Positions 1 to 4,727 are shown, counted from the stretch's first letter. The stretch: 5,803 bases of DNA from Nostoc sp. CHAB 5715 (GCF_020829685.1 NZ_JAIVFR010000454.1:1-5803); one strand, 5' to 3'. Made by a program: numbers and translations. The notes: generated from the sequence alone by a model not told the origin.

Positions 1-48
1 CATGATAATTAATTCCCCTTCAGTATTTATTACACAAAGCCGAATTTG

Positions 49-228
49 ATGGAACTGGCAGCAATGTTATATTTTTTGTCTATGGGGCTAAATTTTGATG
101 TCGCTAGTAATACGCTTAAAACATTGAAAGACAAGGAACCAGAATTATTTGAATCTGGTAAAGTGCAACTAGGATTTTTGTGGAGCGCAATTAATTATGA
201 CTGCTTTAACCTTACAATTACCTCCTAA
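49..228 (+). CDS. Uncertain small ORF, hypothetical protein
   Basis: An open frame runs without a stop from base 13 to the TAA ending at 228; the first starts are TTG at 46 and ATG at 49, giving about 59 residues. I do not recognise the product. It has a mildly hydrophobic start (MELAAMLYFLSMGLNF) followed by a charged, lysine- and glutamate-rich middle. There is no clear Shine-Dalgarno sequence. The last 32 bases overlap the first codons of the Uma2 gene in another frame, and the C-terminal residues there look like a read-through of that gene's start. It may be a small upstream partner, the 3' remnant of a decayed gene, or chance. The TAA at 10-12 in the same frame shows it is not the tail of a longer intact gene within this window. 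Confidence 0.25.
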   Translation: MELAAMLYFLSMGLNFDVASNTLKTLKDKEPELFESGKVQLGFLWSAINYDCFNLTITS

Positions 229-775
229 TCTGCAATTTACAGATGAGGAATTTGCACAAATTGTAGCTGTGAATAAAGAATTACGGCTAGAGTTAACTGC
301 TGAAGGGGAATTAATTATCATGTCACCCACTGGGGGAGAAACGGGAAACCGTAATTTTGATTTATTAGGTCAGATATGGTTTTGGAACAATCAAAATAAG
401 CTCGGAAAAGCTTTTGATTCTTCTACTGGATTTAAACTGCCAAATGGGGCAACTCGTTCACCTGATGCTTCTTGGGTAAGGATAGAAAGATGGGATGCTC
501 TTACCCCAGAACAAAGAAAGAAATTTATCCCTTTGTGTCCTGATTTTGCAGTGGAATTAGTTTCTGAAACTGATGATGTGGAAGATACTAAAGCCAAAAT
601 GGCAGAATACTTAGCAAATGGCTTACAACTAGGTTGGTTAATTAATCCTAAAGATAAACAAGTAATAATTTATCGCCCAAATCTTGCACCAGAGGTTTTA
701 CAATCTCCCACAAGTTTATCGGGTGAAGATGTTCTCCCTGGTTTTGTTTTAAATTTACAGCAGATTTTTACATAG
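197..775 (+). CDS. Uma2 family protein (PD-(D/E)XK nuclease-like fold)
   Basis: A 192-residue protein, the usual length for the Uma2 (formerly DUF820) family, which has a restriction-endonuclease-like fold and is heavily expanded in cyanobacteria; its physiological role is not established. Visible family landmarks are an N-terminal helix segment (LQFTDEEFAQIV, about 13-24), the strand GELIIMSPTGG (37-47), the acidic strand RSPDASWV with Asp90, FAVELVSETDD with Glu120 and Ser123, the following KAKMAEYLANG helix with Lys132/Lys134, and GWLINPKDKQVIIYRP (146-161). Asp90, Glu120 and the lysines are the expected PD-(D/E)XK-type positions, so the active site looks intact. The ATG at 197 has a weak TGGAG at 181-185, 11 bases upstream. 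It seems to be a single-gene unit: a hairpin follows 7 bases after the stop. Family assignment is strong; nuclease activity is inference from the fold. Confidence 0.93.
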   Translation: MTALTLQLPPNLQFTDEEFAQIVAVNKELRLELTAEGELIIMSPTGGETGNRNFDLLGQIWFWNNQNKLGKAFDSSTGFKLPNGATRSPDASWVRIERWDALTPEQRKKFIPLCPDFAVELVSETDDVEDTKAKMAEYLANGLQLGWLINPKDKQVIIYRPNLAPEVLQSPTSLSGEDVLPGFVLNLQQIFT

Positions 776-782
776 ATAAATG

Positions 783-816
783 AAAAACTCCACGCCACTT
801 GCGGGATGGAGTTTTT
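783..816 (+). terminator. Terminator-like hairpin after the first Uma2 gene
   Basis: AAAAACTCCA (783-792) is perfectly inverted as TGGAGTTTTT (807-816), and the CGC/GCG (793-795/801-803) in the loop can extend the stem past a three-base bulge. The A-run on the left and T-run on the right would let it act as an intrinsic terminator in either direction, and it begins 7 bases after the Uma2 stop. A caveat is that GGGATGGAGTTT at 803-814 recurs at 902-913, so this hairpin may belong to a dispersed repeat that happens to serve as a terminator. Confidence 0.55.
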
Positions 817-850
817 GGGCATGGGGAATCGGGCATGGGGCATGGGGAAG
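817..850 (+). repeat. Short tandem repeat of GGGCATG heptamers
   Basis: GGGCATGGGG occurs at 817-826 and 831-840, the second running on as another CATGGGG (841-847), so that heptamer units GGGCATG stand in tandem. Heptameric short tandem repeats of this type are a known feature of heterocystous cyanobacterial genomes. No coding or regulatory role is visible. Confidence 0.7.
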
Positions 851-865
851 AAGTTACCAATGCCC

Positions 866-924
866 AAAGCGGCGGGGCGGCTATCCCTCTCCACCCACGA
901 GGGGATGGAGTTTCCCGCCGCTTT
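866..924. repeat. Palindromic repeat with 11-bp GC-rich inverted arms
   Basis: AAAGCGGCGGG (866-876) is perfectly inverted as CCCGCCGCTTT (914-924). Inside, ATCCCTC (883-889) can pair with GAGGGGAT (899-906) with a one-base bulge, giving a long stem-loop. Its GGGATGGAGTTT (902-913) is an exact copy of part of the upstream hairpin (803-814). It is much richer in G and C than its surroundings, which fits an inserted dispersed repeat. The G+C arms lack a following T-run, so it is not an obvious terminator. Confidence 0.6.
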
Positions 925-1140
925 CAATGAATAAGTTTGGCGTATGTTTAATAATTGAAGTTCTGATGATATTAATCACATCTAGGGGCAAAAGAAAAAA
1001 ATGAGCAAGATATAGCTCGTAAAAGTCGATTGTATACAATAGCCTAAAAATGGCTGAAATAACCAAATTCGCCTTTAAAACAATTTCAAATTTTAAGCGA
1101 TGATGGATGTGTGAGCATAAATGGCAATTGGTAATTAAAG
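925..1140. other. Gene-free stretch upstream of the 69-aa gene
   Basis: AT-rich DNA with no convincing coding frame. Together with the repeats at 783-924 it makes up the 365-base gap between the Uma2 gene and the 1141 gene. It should hold the promoter for the 1141-1852 pair, but I cannot assign -35/-10 boxes with confidence. The one distinct feature is the 12-bp palindrome at 1029-1040. Confidence 0.5.
1029..1040. promoter_or_regulatory. Perfect 12-bp palindrome, possible operator
   Basis: ATTGTATACAAT is its own reverse complement and lies about 100 bases upstream of the 69-aa/DUF29 unit. Symmetric AT-rich sites of this size are often bound by dimeric repressors, and TATACAAT could equally contribute a -10-like hexamer. 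There is no second copy in the window and no adjacent regulator gene, so the role is a guess. Confidence 0.3.
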
Positions 1141-1350
1141 ATGGTTTCAGTCGAATTACTTAATACACTGCAAGGGCTTAACCGCGCTGATAAACTTTAT
1201 ATTGTGCAGGTTTTAGTATCAGAGTTAGCCCAACAAGAGACTGAACTAATAAAATCTGGACAATCTTATCCTGTTTCGTCTCCTTATGATGCTTTTGAAG
1301 CCGCAAATACGATGCTAGAAGTTTTGCAAGCAACTTCAAAATCATCTTAG
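1141..1350 (+). CDS. Small hypothetical protein of a cyanobacterial type, upstream of DUF29 gene
   Basis: A 69-residue acidic protein. Residues 3-30 (VELLNTLQGLNRADKLYIVQVLVSELA) read as two amphipathic helices, followed by a charged QQETELIKSG turn, a proline-containing strand SYPVSSPYDAF (42-52), and a C-terminal helix EAANTMLEVLQA (53-64). The pattern resembles small cyanobacterial proteins I have seen next to toxin-like or DUF genes, with the motif YPVxSPYDAFEAA; no formal family name comes to mind. The ATG at 1141 is the only sensible start: an ATG at 1121 in the same register of the track runs into TAA after five codons. There is no strong Shine-Dalgarno sequence. It lies 40 bases upstream of the DUF29 gene on the same strand, so co-transcription is likely, and an antitoxin- or chaperone-like partner role is possible but unproven. 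Confidence 0.75.
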   Translation: MVSVELLNTLQGLNRADKLYIVQVLVSELAQQETELIKSGQSYPVSSPYDAFEAANTMLEVLQATSKSS

Positions 1351-1390
1351 ATAAAAAGTAACTTCTTGCACTAGAAAATTAAAAAATCAG

Positions 1391-1852
1391 ATGACAGCAC
1401 CTCAACCAACGGTTTTTACAAACTCTCATCTTTACGACCAAGATTTTTATCTGTGGATAGAGACAACTGCTAAACAATTAAAAGAAGGCAGATTTTCTGA
1501 GGTTGATTTAGAAAATCTTATCGAAGAGATTGAATGCATGGGGAGAAGTGAAAAACACGCGCTTGAGAGTAATTTAGTTGTTTTATTAATGCATTTACTA
1601 AAATATAAATACCAGCAGGAAAAACGCTCTAATAGTTGGAAAGGAACTATTAGAGAACATCGCCGCAGGTTGAGAAGAACTTTTAAAGATAGTCCTAGTT
1701 TAAAACCATATTTTCAGGAAGTTTTGCCACAGTGTTATCAAGATGCAAGAAAGCAAGCTAGTGATGAAACTGGTTTATCCCTTGATACTTTTCCCGTAGA
1801 CTCTCCGTTTACTGCGGATGAATGTTTAGATGAAGATTTTTTACCGGATTAG
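1391..1852 (+). CDS. DUF29 domain-containing protein
   Basis: A 153-residue protein that is almost entirely one DUF29 domain, a family of unknown function that is expanded in cyanobacteria. Recognised family blocks are LYDQDFYLWIETTAKQLKEG (14-33), the VDLENLIEEIECMGRSEKHAL block (38-58), the hydrophobic helix NLVVLLMHLLKYKYQ (61-75), RSNSWKGTIREHRRRL (79-94) and the DSPSLKPYF motif (100-108). The C-terminus is acidic (DECLDEDFLPD), as is common in the family. No signal peptide or membrane segment is seen; it should be cytosolic. The very basic REHRRRLRR stretch (88-96) could contact nucleic acid or an acidic partner. It follows the 69-aa gene by 40 bases with no terminator between them, so the two probably form an operon. 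No Shine-Dalgarno is evident upstream of the ATG at 1391. Confidence 0.92.
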   Translation: MTAPQPTVFTNSHLYDQDFYLWIETTAKQLKEGRFSEVDLENLIEEIECMGRSEKHALESNLVVLLMHLLKYKYQQEKRSNSWKGTIREHRRRLRRTFKDSPSLKPYFQEVLPQCYQDARKQASDETGLSLDTFPVDSPFTADECLDEDFLPD

Positions 1853-1895
1853 TTAAGTTCTGATGTTTTAAGTGGCTCTACAGACTTTTAATCCT

Positions 1896-1908
1896 AGGAC
1901 TTACGCAC
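1896..1908 (+). repeat. Solo copy of the AGGACTTACGCAC repeat end
   Basis: AGGACTTACGCAC here matches the uninterrupted form of the end sequence that is split by an insertion at 4233-4410. No inverted partner is found nearby, so it is a solo or decayed end. It lies in the 494-base gene-free stretch 1853-2346, the rest of which up to 1998 shows nothing I can assign. Confidence 0.6.
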
Positions 1909-2066
1909 TGTACAAATTCATCGTGATGTGCATTAACGATGCTCCCGGAAGTTTTCAGGTTTTTCTTAATTATCGTGCGATCGTCAATAGACCATGCTGT
2001 AGGGGCACAGCATTGCTCATTGGTGTCAACAAAAGCCTTGAAATAGGTTAACTGTTGGCGGACTCA

Positions 2067-2193
2067 CCCGCCTAGAACTAAAGTTCTTTGGCTTTTAGCT
2101 AAAGTCTACTGAAGTAGACTAAAGATTTTTACGGATATTTAGTAATCTTTAGATTACTTTTGCTATTAGCAAGGAACTTCAGTTCCTTGCGGG
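2067..2193 (-). repeat. Hairpin-cluster repeat, copy A
   Basis: Bounded by CCCGCC (2067-2072) and GCGGG (2189-2193), this holds four inverted repeats in a row, each with a 2-base centre: AGAACT/AGTTCT (2074-2079/2082-2087), AGTCTACT/AGTAGACT (2103-2110/2113-2120), AGTAATCT/AGATTACT (2141-2148/2151-2158) and GCAAGGAACT/AGTTCCTTGC (2169-2178/2181-2190). All stems are perfect. Read on the minus strand it aligns with copies B (4583-4701) and C (5708-5803), with conserved linkers such as GCTAATAGC and TAGCTAAAAGCC. I do not recognise a named family. Confidence 0.85.
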
Positions 2194-2211
2194 ACATGGC
2201 TTTTACGTTAA

Positions 2212-2245
2212 GTTGACACGTATGAGCAATGCGCTTTACCCCTAC
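2212..2245 (-). repeat. Inner copy of the GTAGGGG-type element end
   Basis: On the minus strand this begins GTAGGGG and ends CATACGTGTCAAC. It corresponds to the end that starts copy C at 5658 more closely than to the outer ends at 1999 and 2278, sharing CATACGTGTCAAC with copy C where the outer ends have CATTGGTGTCAAC. This suggests that the A hairpin cluster was originally delimited here and that the outer end at 2278-2309 belongs to another copy or to an older element. Confidence 0.6.
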
Positions 2246-2346
2246 CGCGTGGTCTATTTACCTGAAAATAGCTGTAAGTTGACACCAATGGGCATTGCCG
2301 TGTCCCTACCCGTGAGCATCGCTATATCTGCGGTTTTAAATCTTTT

Positions 2347-2742
2347 TTAGGGCAATTTATAGCTACTAACACGCAGATTTAACTGACCTTGGCGCGGGTT
2401 CTGGCTGAATATAAATGCGCCTTCTTCACTGCCACCACTAGATAAAAAGTCGATCTGTTGCTCTCCTGTTTCTGTAACTTTGCCGTTAATTAGTAACTCA
2501 GCCATAATTTGAACTGACTCGGCTGTATCTCCTCCAGTATTCACGACTTCAAAGGGAACATAAAATTGTCCATCAATTTCTCGAATTGTTTGTTTTTTGG
2601 TGAGAGAAAGGATGGGAGGTTGATTCTTTTCGTTCAACCAAGTGTAGCCCACCAGACTCACAATGATTGCTAGGATAAGTGAGGCAACGCTGAATGTTAC
2701 CCACTCTGCAATAGAGCGTGGTGGTTGTTCTGTTTTAGTCAT
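2347..2742 (-). CDS. TIGR02588 family protein, single membrane anchor
   Basis: A 131-residue protein matching TIGR02588, a family of unknown function described as always paired with TIGR02587. It has a short cytoplasmic N-terminus (MTKTEQPPRSIAEW), one strongly hydrophobic helix (about 15-35, VTFSVASLILAIIVSLVGYTWL), then a domain of about 95 residues rich in beta-prone strands (YVPFEVVNTGGDTAESVQIMAEL, AFIFSQNP, LNLRVSSYKLP). The VVNTGGDTAESV segment is typical of extracytoplasmic immunoglobulin-like folds, so it is probably exported with the N-terminus inside. I chose the ATG at 2742 over the upstream ATG at 2820 because it overlaps the preceding stop as ATGA and has GGAAGG eight bases upstream; the longer version would add 26 atypical residues encoded inside the upstream gene. 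It is the second gene of a two-gene operon. Confidence 0.9.
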   Translation of the reverse strand: MTKTEQPPRSIAEWVTFSVASLILAIIVSLVGYTWLNEKNQPPILSLTKKQTIREIDGQFYVPFEVVNTGGDTAESVQIMAELLINGKVTETGEQQIDFLSSGGSEEGAFIFSQNPRQGQLNLRVSSYKLP

Positions 2743-3617
2743 ATTGCTAACCTTCCGGCTGCACCGCCAATAGTTGCAGGTAAGCCTAGTATCAACGTGT
2801 GATCTAACCACATTGTCCAAGGGTCGCTAAAAGTTAACTTTTGAAAGAACCACAGCATAAAAGCGCCTGCTAGCAGTGACACTAGGTAGGACATAATGGT
2901 TTCGCTTGATGGGCGTTGGAAAATTCCCTTTTGCTGTTTGCGCTTTTGCTGGTCAGAAAAGTTTGCCTGAAATACAATGCAATAAGAAATCAGCAAAGAT
3001 GTGGCGATCATTGCCAACTGCCAAGGCGGCGAGGCTGCGGCTGCTAGCATAGGAATTTCATCTGTTGGAGCGATGCTAAATGCAATTACGGTTGCACCAA
3101 TTACGGTTGCACCTACATCGGCCAAGGTGGCGTGTAACTCATCTTTTGCTGAACCGTTTTCTTGAGGGGTTGTCTGTTCTTTTCCATTGCTCTTACTAAT
3201 ATTTCCCAAAAACTGGTTCGCTAAAGCTACACCGAGAGTGAAGGGTACACTTTCAAAGATGATTTTACCTAAAGATTCCTTTAGGGAAGTTTCTGGGGTC
3301 AATTCTTGCAATAGTAGTAGCACAAAGGCAGAGCAAGCTAGACCGATCGCAATCGCTTCTACGGTATCCATTGCAGCTTGAGGAGCTAGCCAGCTATATT
3401 TGCGTTTCCGAAAGCCTTCTGTATGATTGAGCAAGTAAACCACAATAAACATTAATGCGATCGCCATCATCATCAGTTGTGGTTTTACCAATGATCCAAT
3501 CCACCAAACCTCCATTGTGTACAGTAAAGGTATACCAAATAAAAAACCTCCGCAAGCACCCCGAATGATGTCAGTAATCTCACTCCTCCATACATTTTTT
3601 TGACGTTTTGTTGTCAC
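2739..3617 (-). CDS. TIGR02587 family multi-pass membrane protein
   Basis: A 292-residue integral membrane protein matching TIGR02587, a family of unknown function with about seven membrane spans. Hydrophobic segments lie near residues 18-38, 46-63, 85-104, 117-137, 163-184, 197-217, 241-258 and 272-290. A hydrophilic loop (138-161, SKSNGKEQTTPQENGSAKDE) and a basic loop (222-235, DQQKRKQQKGIFQR) separate them. The basic RKRK patch at 70-73 suggests a cytoplasmic loop. The start is GTG at 3617; reading upstream in frame there is a TAA before any other start. AAAGGA abuts the GTG, with GGAAAG slightly further up as an alternative binding site. Its stop overlaps the TIGR02588 start by four bases, so the products probably work as one membrane complex. 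Substrate or signal is unknown. It is transcribed divergently from the csbD-like gene. Confidence 0.92.
   Translation of the reverse strand: MTTKRQKNVWRSEITDIIRGACGGFLFGIPLLYTMEVWWIGSLVKPQLMMMAIALMFIVVYLLNHTEGFRKRKYSWLAPQAAMDTVEAIAIGLACSAFVLLLLQELTPETSLKESLGKIIFESVPFTLGVALANQFLGNISKSNGKEQTTPQENGSAKDELHATLADVGATVIGATVIAFSIAPTDEIPMLAAAASPPWQLAMIATSLLISYCIVFQANFSDQQKRKQQKGIFQRPSSETIMSYLVSLLAGAFMLWFFQKLTFSDPWTMWLDHTLILGLPATIGGAAGRLAI
2751..2756 (-). promoter_or_regulatory. Ribosome binding site fixing the TIGR02588 start
   Basis: GGAAGG on the minus strand lies eight bases before the ATG at 2742, inside the last codons of the upstream membrane-protein gene (Gly-Arg-Leu-Ala-Ile-stop). With the ATGA stop/start overlap it indicates translational coupling and rules against the start at 2820. 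Confidence 0.7.
3457..3464. repeat. HIP1 octamer
   Basis: GCGATCGC, the highly iterated palindrome of many cyanobacterial genomes, here inside the TIGR02587 gene. Another intragenic copy lies at 4949-4956 in the second Uma2 gene, and two intergenic ones are at 5461 and 5509. Confidence 0.9.
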
Positions 3618-3922
3618 TCCTTTACTTTCCTTTTGTTGAAAATTTGCTTTGACTTATACTAATTCTCTATGAAGATGCATATAGCAGTCCTAAATCATTC
3701 ATGAAAAGTTAGATCCCCGGCTTCTTTGAGAAGCCGGGGATCTGGACACCGTGAATTTATAATATTTTCATATTTTTGAAGGTGGGTGTTCTGTCGCACC
3801 CCGTATCTATCTTAAGATACATAATCTAACAAATACTTCTCTCCCTTGATGGAAGTCAAAAATAATACACTACTGTTAGTTTATGTAATAGCTGAATCAA
3901 CTACAAGCTGGAAATCAAAACC
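3618..3922. promoter_or_regulatory. Divergent intergenic region between the membrane operon and csbD-like gene
   Basis: These 305 bases carry the promoters of both divergent units and no coding frame. Within it are the 15-bp-stem palindrome at 3711-3743 and, nearer csbD, two small adjacent hairpins: GGGTG/CACCC (3784-3788/3797-3801) and GTATCT/AGATAC (3803-3808/3815-3820). The latter two are 103-140 bases before the csbD start and could be leader structures or operator sites. No -10/-35 pair was clear enough to call. Confidence 0.45.
3711..3743. repeat. Dispersed palindrome with perfect 15-bp stem
   Basis: AGATCCCCGGCTTCT (3711-3725) is perfectly inverted as AGAAGCCGGGGATCT (3729-3743) around a 3-base TTG centre. 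The stem is very stable, but no T-run follows on either side, which argues against an intrinsic terminator. I believe this palindrome is dispersed across cyanobacterial genomes (REP-like); only one copy is in this window. It sits between two divergent genes and may insulate their promoters. Confidence 0.75.
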
Positions 3923-4105
3923 ATGAGTGCCGAAAAAAGAGTAGAAGCTACTGCAAAAAATATTGAAGGGAAAATTCAAGAGGTTGTGGGTGAAATAACC
4001 GGTAATCCACAAGATAAAGCTGAAGGACAAACAAAGCAAGCCGAAGCCCAAGTTGCTCACACTGTAGAAAACATTAAAGACGAACTTAAGAAAGCTTTAG
4101 ATTAA
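3923..4105 (+). CDS. CsbD family stress-associated protein
   Basis: A 60-residue, highly charged, all-helical protein with the CsbD-family pattern: an N-terminal helix (EKRVEATAKNIEGKIQEVVGEITGN, about 4-28), then PQDKAEGQTKQAEAQVAHTVENIKDELKKA (29-58). The IEGKIQEVVGEITGNPQDKAEGQ core is diagnostic. Family members are small cytosolic proteins induced by general stress (sigma-B dependent in Bacillus subtilis); the molecular function is unknown. It is a single-gene unit with a clear terminator at 4176-4206, divergent from the TIGR02587 operon. The ATG at 3923 gives the full family length; the upstream Shine-Dalgarno is weak (CTGGA about nine bases before). Confidence 0.93.
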   Translation: MSAEKRVEATAKNIEGKIQEVVGEITGNPQDKAEGQTKQAEAQVAHTVENIKDELKKALD

Positions 4106-4175
4106 TTTAGTTTTTGCAGTGTCAATAAAAATACTAGACTAGCGATGATTCGTTACTCATAGTCTAACATTAATT

Positions 4176-4206
4176 ACTCCACTTTCTCAAAGTAAGTGGA
4201 GTTTTT
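4176..4206 (+). terminator. Intrinsic terminator of the csbD-like gene
   Basis: ACTCCACTT (4176-4184) is perfectly inverted as AAGTGGAGT (4194-4202) with a nine-base loop and runs straight into TTTT (4203-4206, five Ts with the last stem base). It lies about 70 bases after the stop at 4105. A weaker TAGACTA/TAGTCTA inverted pair (4135-4141/4160-4166) precedes it. Confidence 0.75.
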
Positions 4207-4232
4207 GTTAAGTATTAAATTTTAATAAAAAT

Positions 4233-4536
4233 AGGACTTATATCATGTCCGGCAAATTGCTTATGATATGTCATTGCGAGTGCAACGAAGTGGAGCGAAG
4301 CAATTCCCTTTGACTCTGCGATTACTTCACTCCGCTATCGCTGCGTACCCTTCGGGAACGCTAAGAGCGAACGTAATGACAAGTATTTAGCCGGACATGA
4401 TATTACGCACGAGTTACGGAATAACGAACCGCGAACGCGAGTGCGTCTCCAAGAGTTGGCACGAAGGACACGTTCGCCCTTGGCGTCTCCGACAGGAGAA
4501 GGAATAAGAGTTGCAGAGAGTTTTTGCGTAAGTCCT
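4233..4536. mobile_element. AGGACTTACGC-ended repeat element, interrupted
   Basis: The left end AGGACTTA (4233-4240) continues as CGCAC at 4406-4410 after removal of the inserted element at 4241-4402. The right end GCGTAAGTCCT (4526-4536) is the exact inverse of the restored left end AGGACTTACGC. The intact element would be about 139 bp with 11-bp inverted ends and no coding frame. Its interior holds small palindromic motifs, for example TCTCC/GGAGA around 4486-4499. The same left end occurs uninterrupted at 1896-1908. Confidence 0.7.
4241..4402. mobile_element. Nested 162-bp MITE-like insertion with TTA duplication
   Basis: TATCATGTCCGGC (4241-4253) is perfectly inverted as GCCGGACATGATA (4390-4402). 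TTA flanks both sides (4238-4240 and 4403-4405), and deleting the element plus one TTA restores AGGACTTACGCAC, the same sequence as at 1896-1908. A second, inner inverted pair GTCATT/AATGAC (4270-4275/4375-4380) and a hairpin GCGT-A-CCC/GGG-A-ACGC (4343-4350/4354-4361) suggest further layers. There is no coding capacity, so it must be mobilised by an element elsewhere. Confidence 0.75.
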
Positions 4537-4558
4537 GAAAAATTAATACCTGTTATAC

Positions 4559-4727
4559 CAGGGCTATTTCATTCTCATCTAGCCCGCCTCAGAATAAATT
4601 CTGAGGCTAATAGCAAAAGTCGTCTAAAGACGACTAAGAAAGGTTTTTAGTCCACTTTAGTGGACTTAAGCTAAAAGCCTGGGAACTTTAGTTCTGGGCG
4701 GTTTATGTTTAGAACGAAATAGCCCTG
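4559..4727. mobile_element. MITE-like element framing hairpin-cluster copy B
   Basis: CAGGGCTATTTC (4559-4570) is perfectly inverted as GAAATAGCCCTG (4716-4727), and the pairing continues through TTCT/AGAA (4572-4575/4711-4714) after one mismatch. GTTATACCA occurs just outside on both sides (4552-4560 and 4731-4739), a possible 9-bp target duplication, though it is offset by a few bases on the right and TATACCAA-type sequences may themselves be dispersed. The inside is the hairpin cluster at 4583-4701. These ends differ from those around copies A and C. Confidence 0.6.
4583..4701 (+). repeat. Hairpin-cluster repeat, copy B
   Basis: Opens with CCCGCC (4583-4588) and closes with GGCGG (4697-4701). 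Stems: GCCTCAGAAT/ATTCTGAGGC (4586-4595/4598-4607), AGTCGTCT/AGACGACT (4618-4625/4628-4635), AGTCCACT/AGTGGACT (4649-4656/4659-4666) and GAACT/AGTTC (4683-4687/4690-4694). All have a 2-base centre and the same order as copies A and C. The first stem differs from that of A and C at six of ten positions, yet every change is matched on the partner arm. Linkers GCTAATAGC and GCTAAAAGCC are conserved. Confidence 0.85.

Larger units (their letters stand above)
1999..2309. mobile_element. MITE-like element with 32-bp imperfect terminal inverted repeats
   Basis: The left end 1999-2030 (starting GTAGGGGCACAG, ending TTGGTGTCAAC) matches the reverse complement of 2278-2309 at 28 of 32 positions by my alignment. 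The 311-bp unit has no coding frame, as expected of a non-autonomous element. It contains a hairpin cluster at 2067-2193 and a second, inner copy of the right-hand end at 2212-2245, so it is composite or has been extended by a second insertion. I could not identify a convincing target duplication at its edges. The same end type starts copy C at 5658. Confidence 0.65.

Noticed and set aside
391..597. Minus-strand frame of 68 codons
   Set aside because: Fully inside the well-supported Uma2 gene on the other strand.
670..927. Minus-strand frame of 85 codons
   Set aside because: Lies over the end of the Uma2 gene and the heptamer and palindromic repeats; its PMPHARFPMP-type peptide is just the translated repeat.
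780..1004. Plus-strand frame of 74 codons
   Set aside because: Starts inside the terminator-like hairpin and reads through the GGGCATG repeats and GC-rich palindrome; low-complexity Trp/Gly-rich product with no sensible domain.
881..1066. Minus-strand frame of 61 codons
   Set aside because: Begins in AT-rich intergenic DNA and ends in the GC-rich palindrome; no Shine-Dalgarno and no recognisable protein character.
2743..2820. Longer N-terminus for the TIGR02588 protein (start at 2820)
   Set aside because: Would overlap the upstream gene by 82 bases, adds a polar, Cys/Arg-containing tail before the membrane anchor, and ignores the ATGA overlap and GGAAGG site.
3187..3381. Plus-strand frame of 64 codons
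   Set aside because: Antisense shadow of the TIGR02587 gene.
3711..3743. Intrinsic terminator
   Set aside because: No T-run follows the stem on either strand, and both flanking genes point away from it.
4441..4650. Plus-strand frame of 69 codons
   Set aside because: Spans the right part of the AGGACTTACGC element, unrelated spacer and two hairpins of copy B; a frame made only of repeats.
4583..4701. tRNA or other standard structured RNA gene
   Set aside because: The hairpins have 2-base centres and no acceptor, anticodon or T-loop motifs; the order of stems does not match any standard RNA I can recognise.
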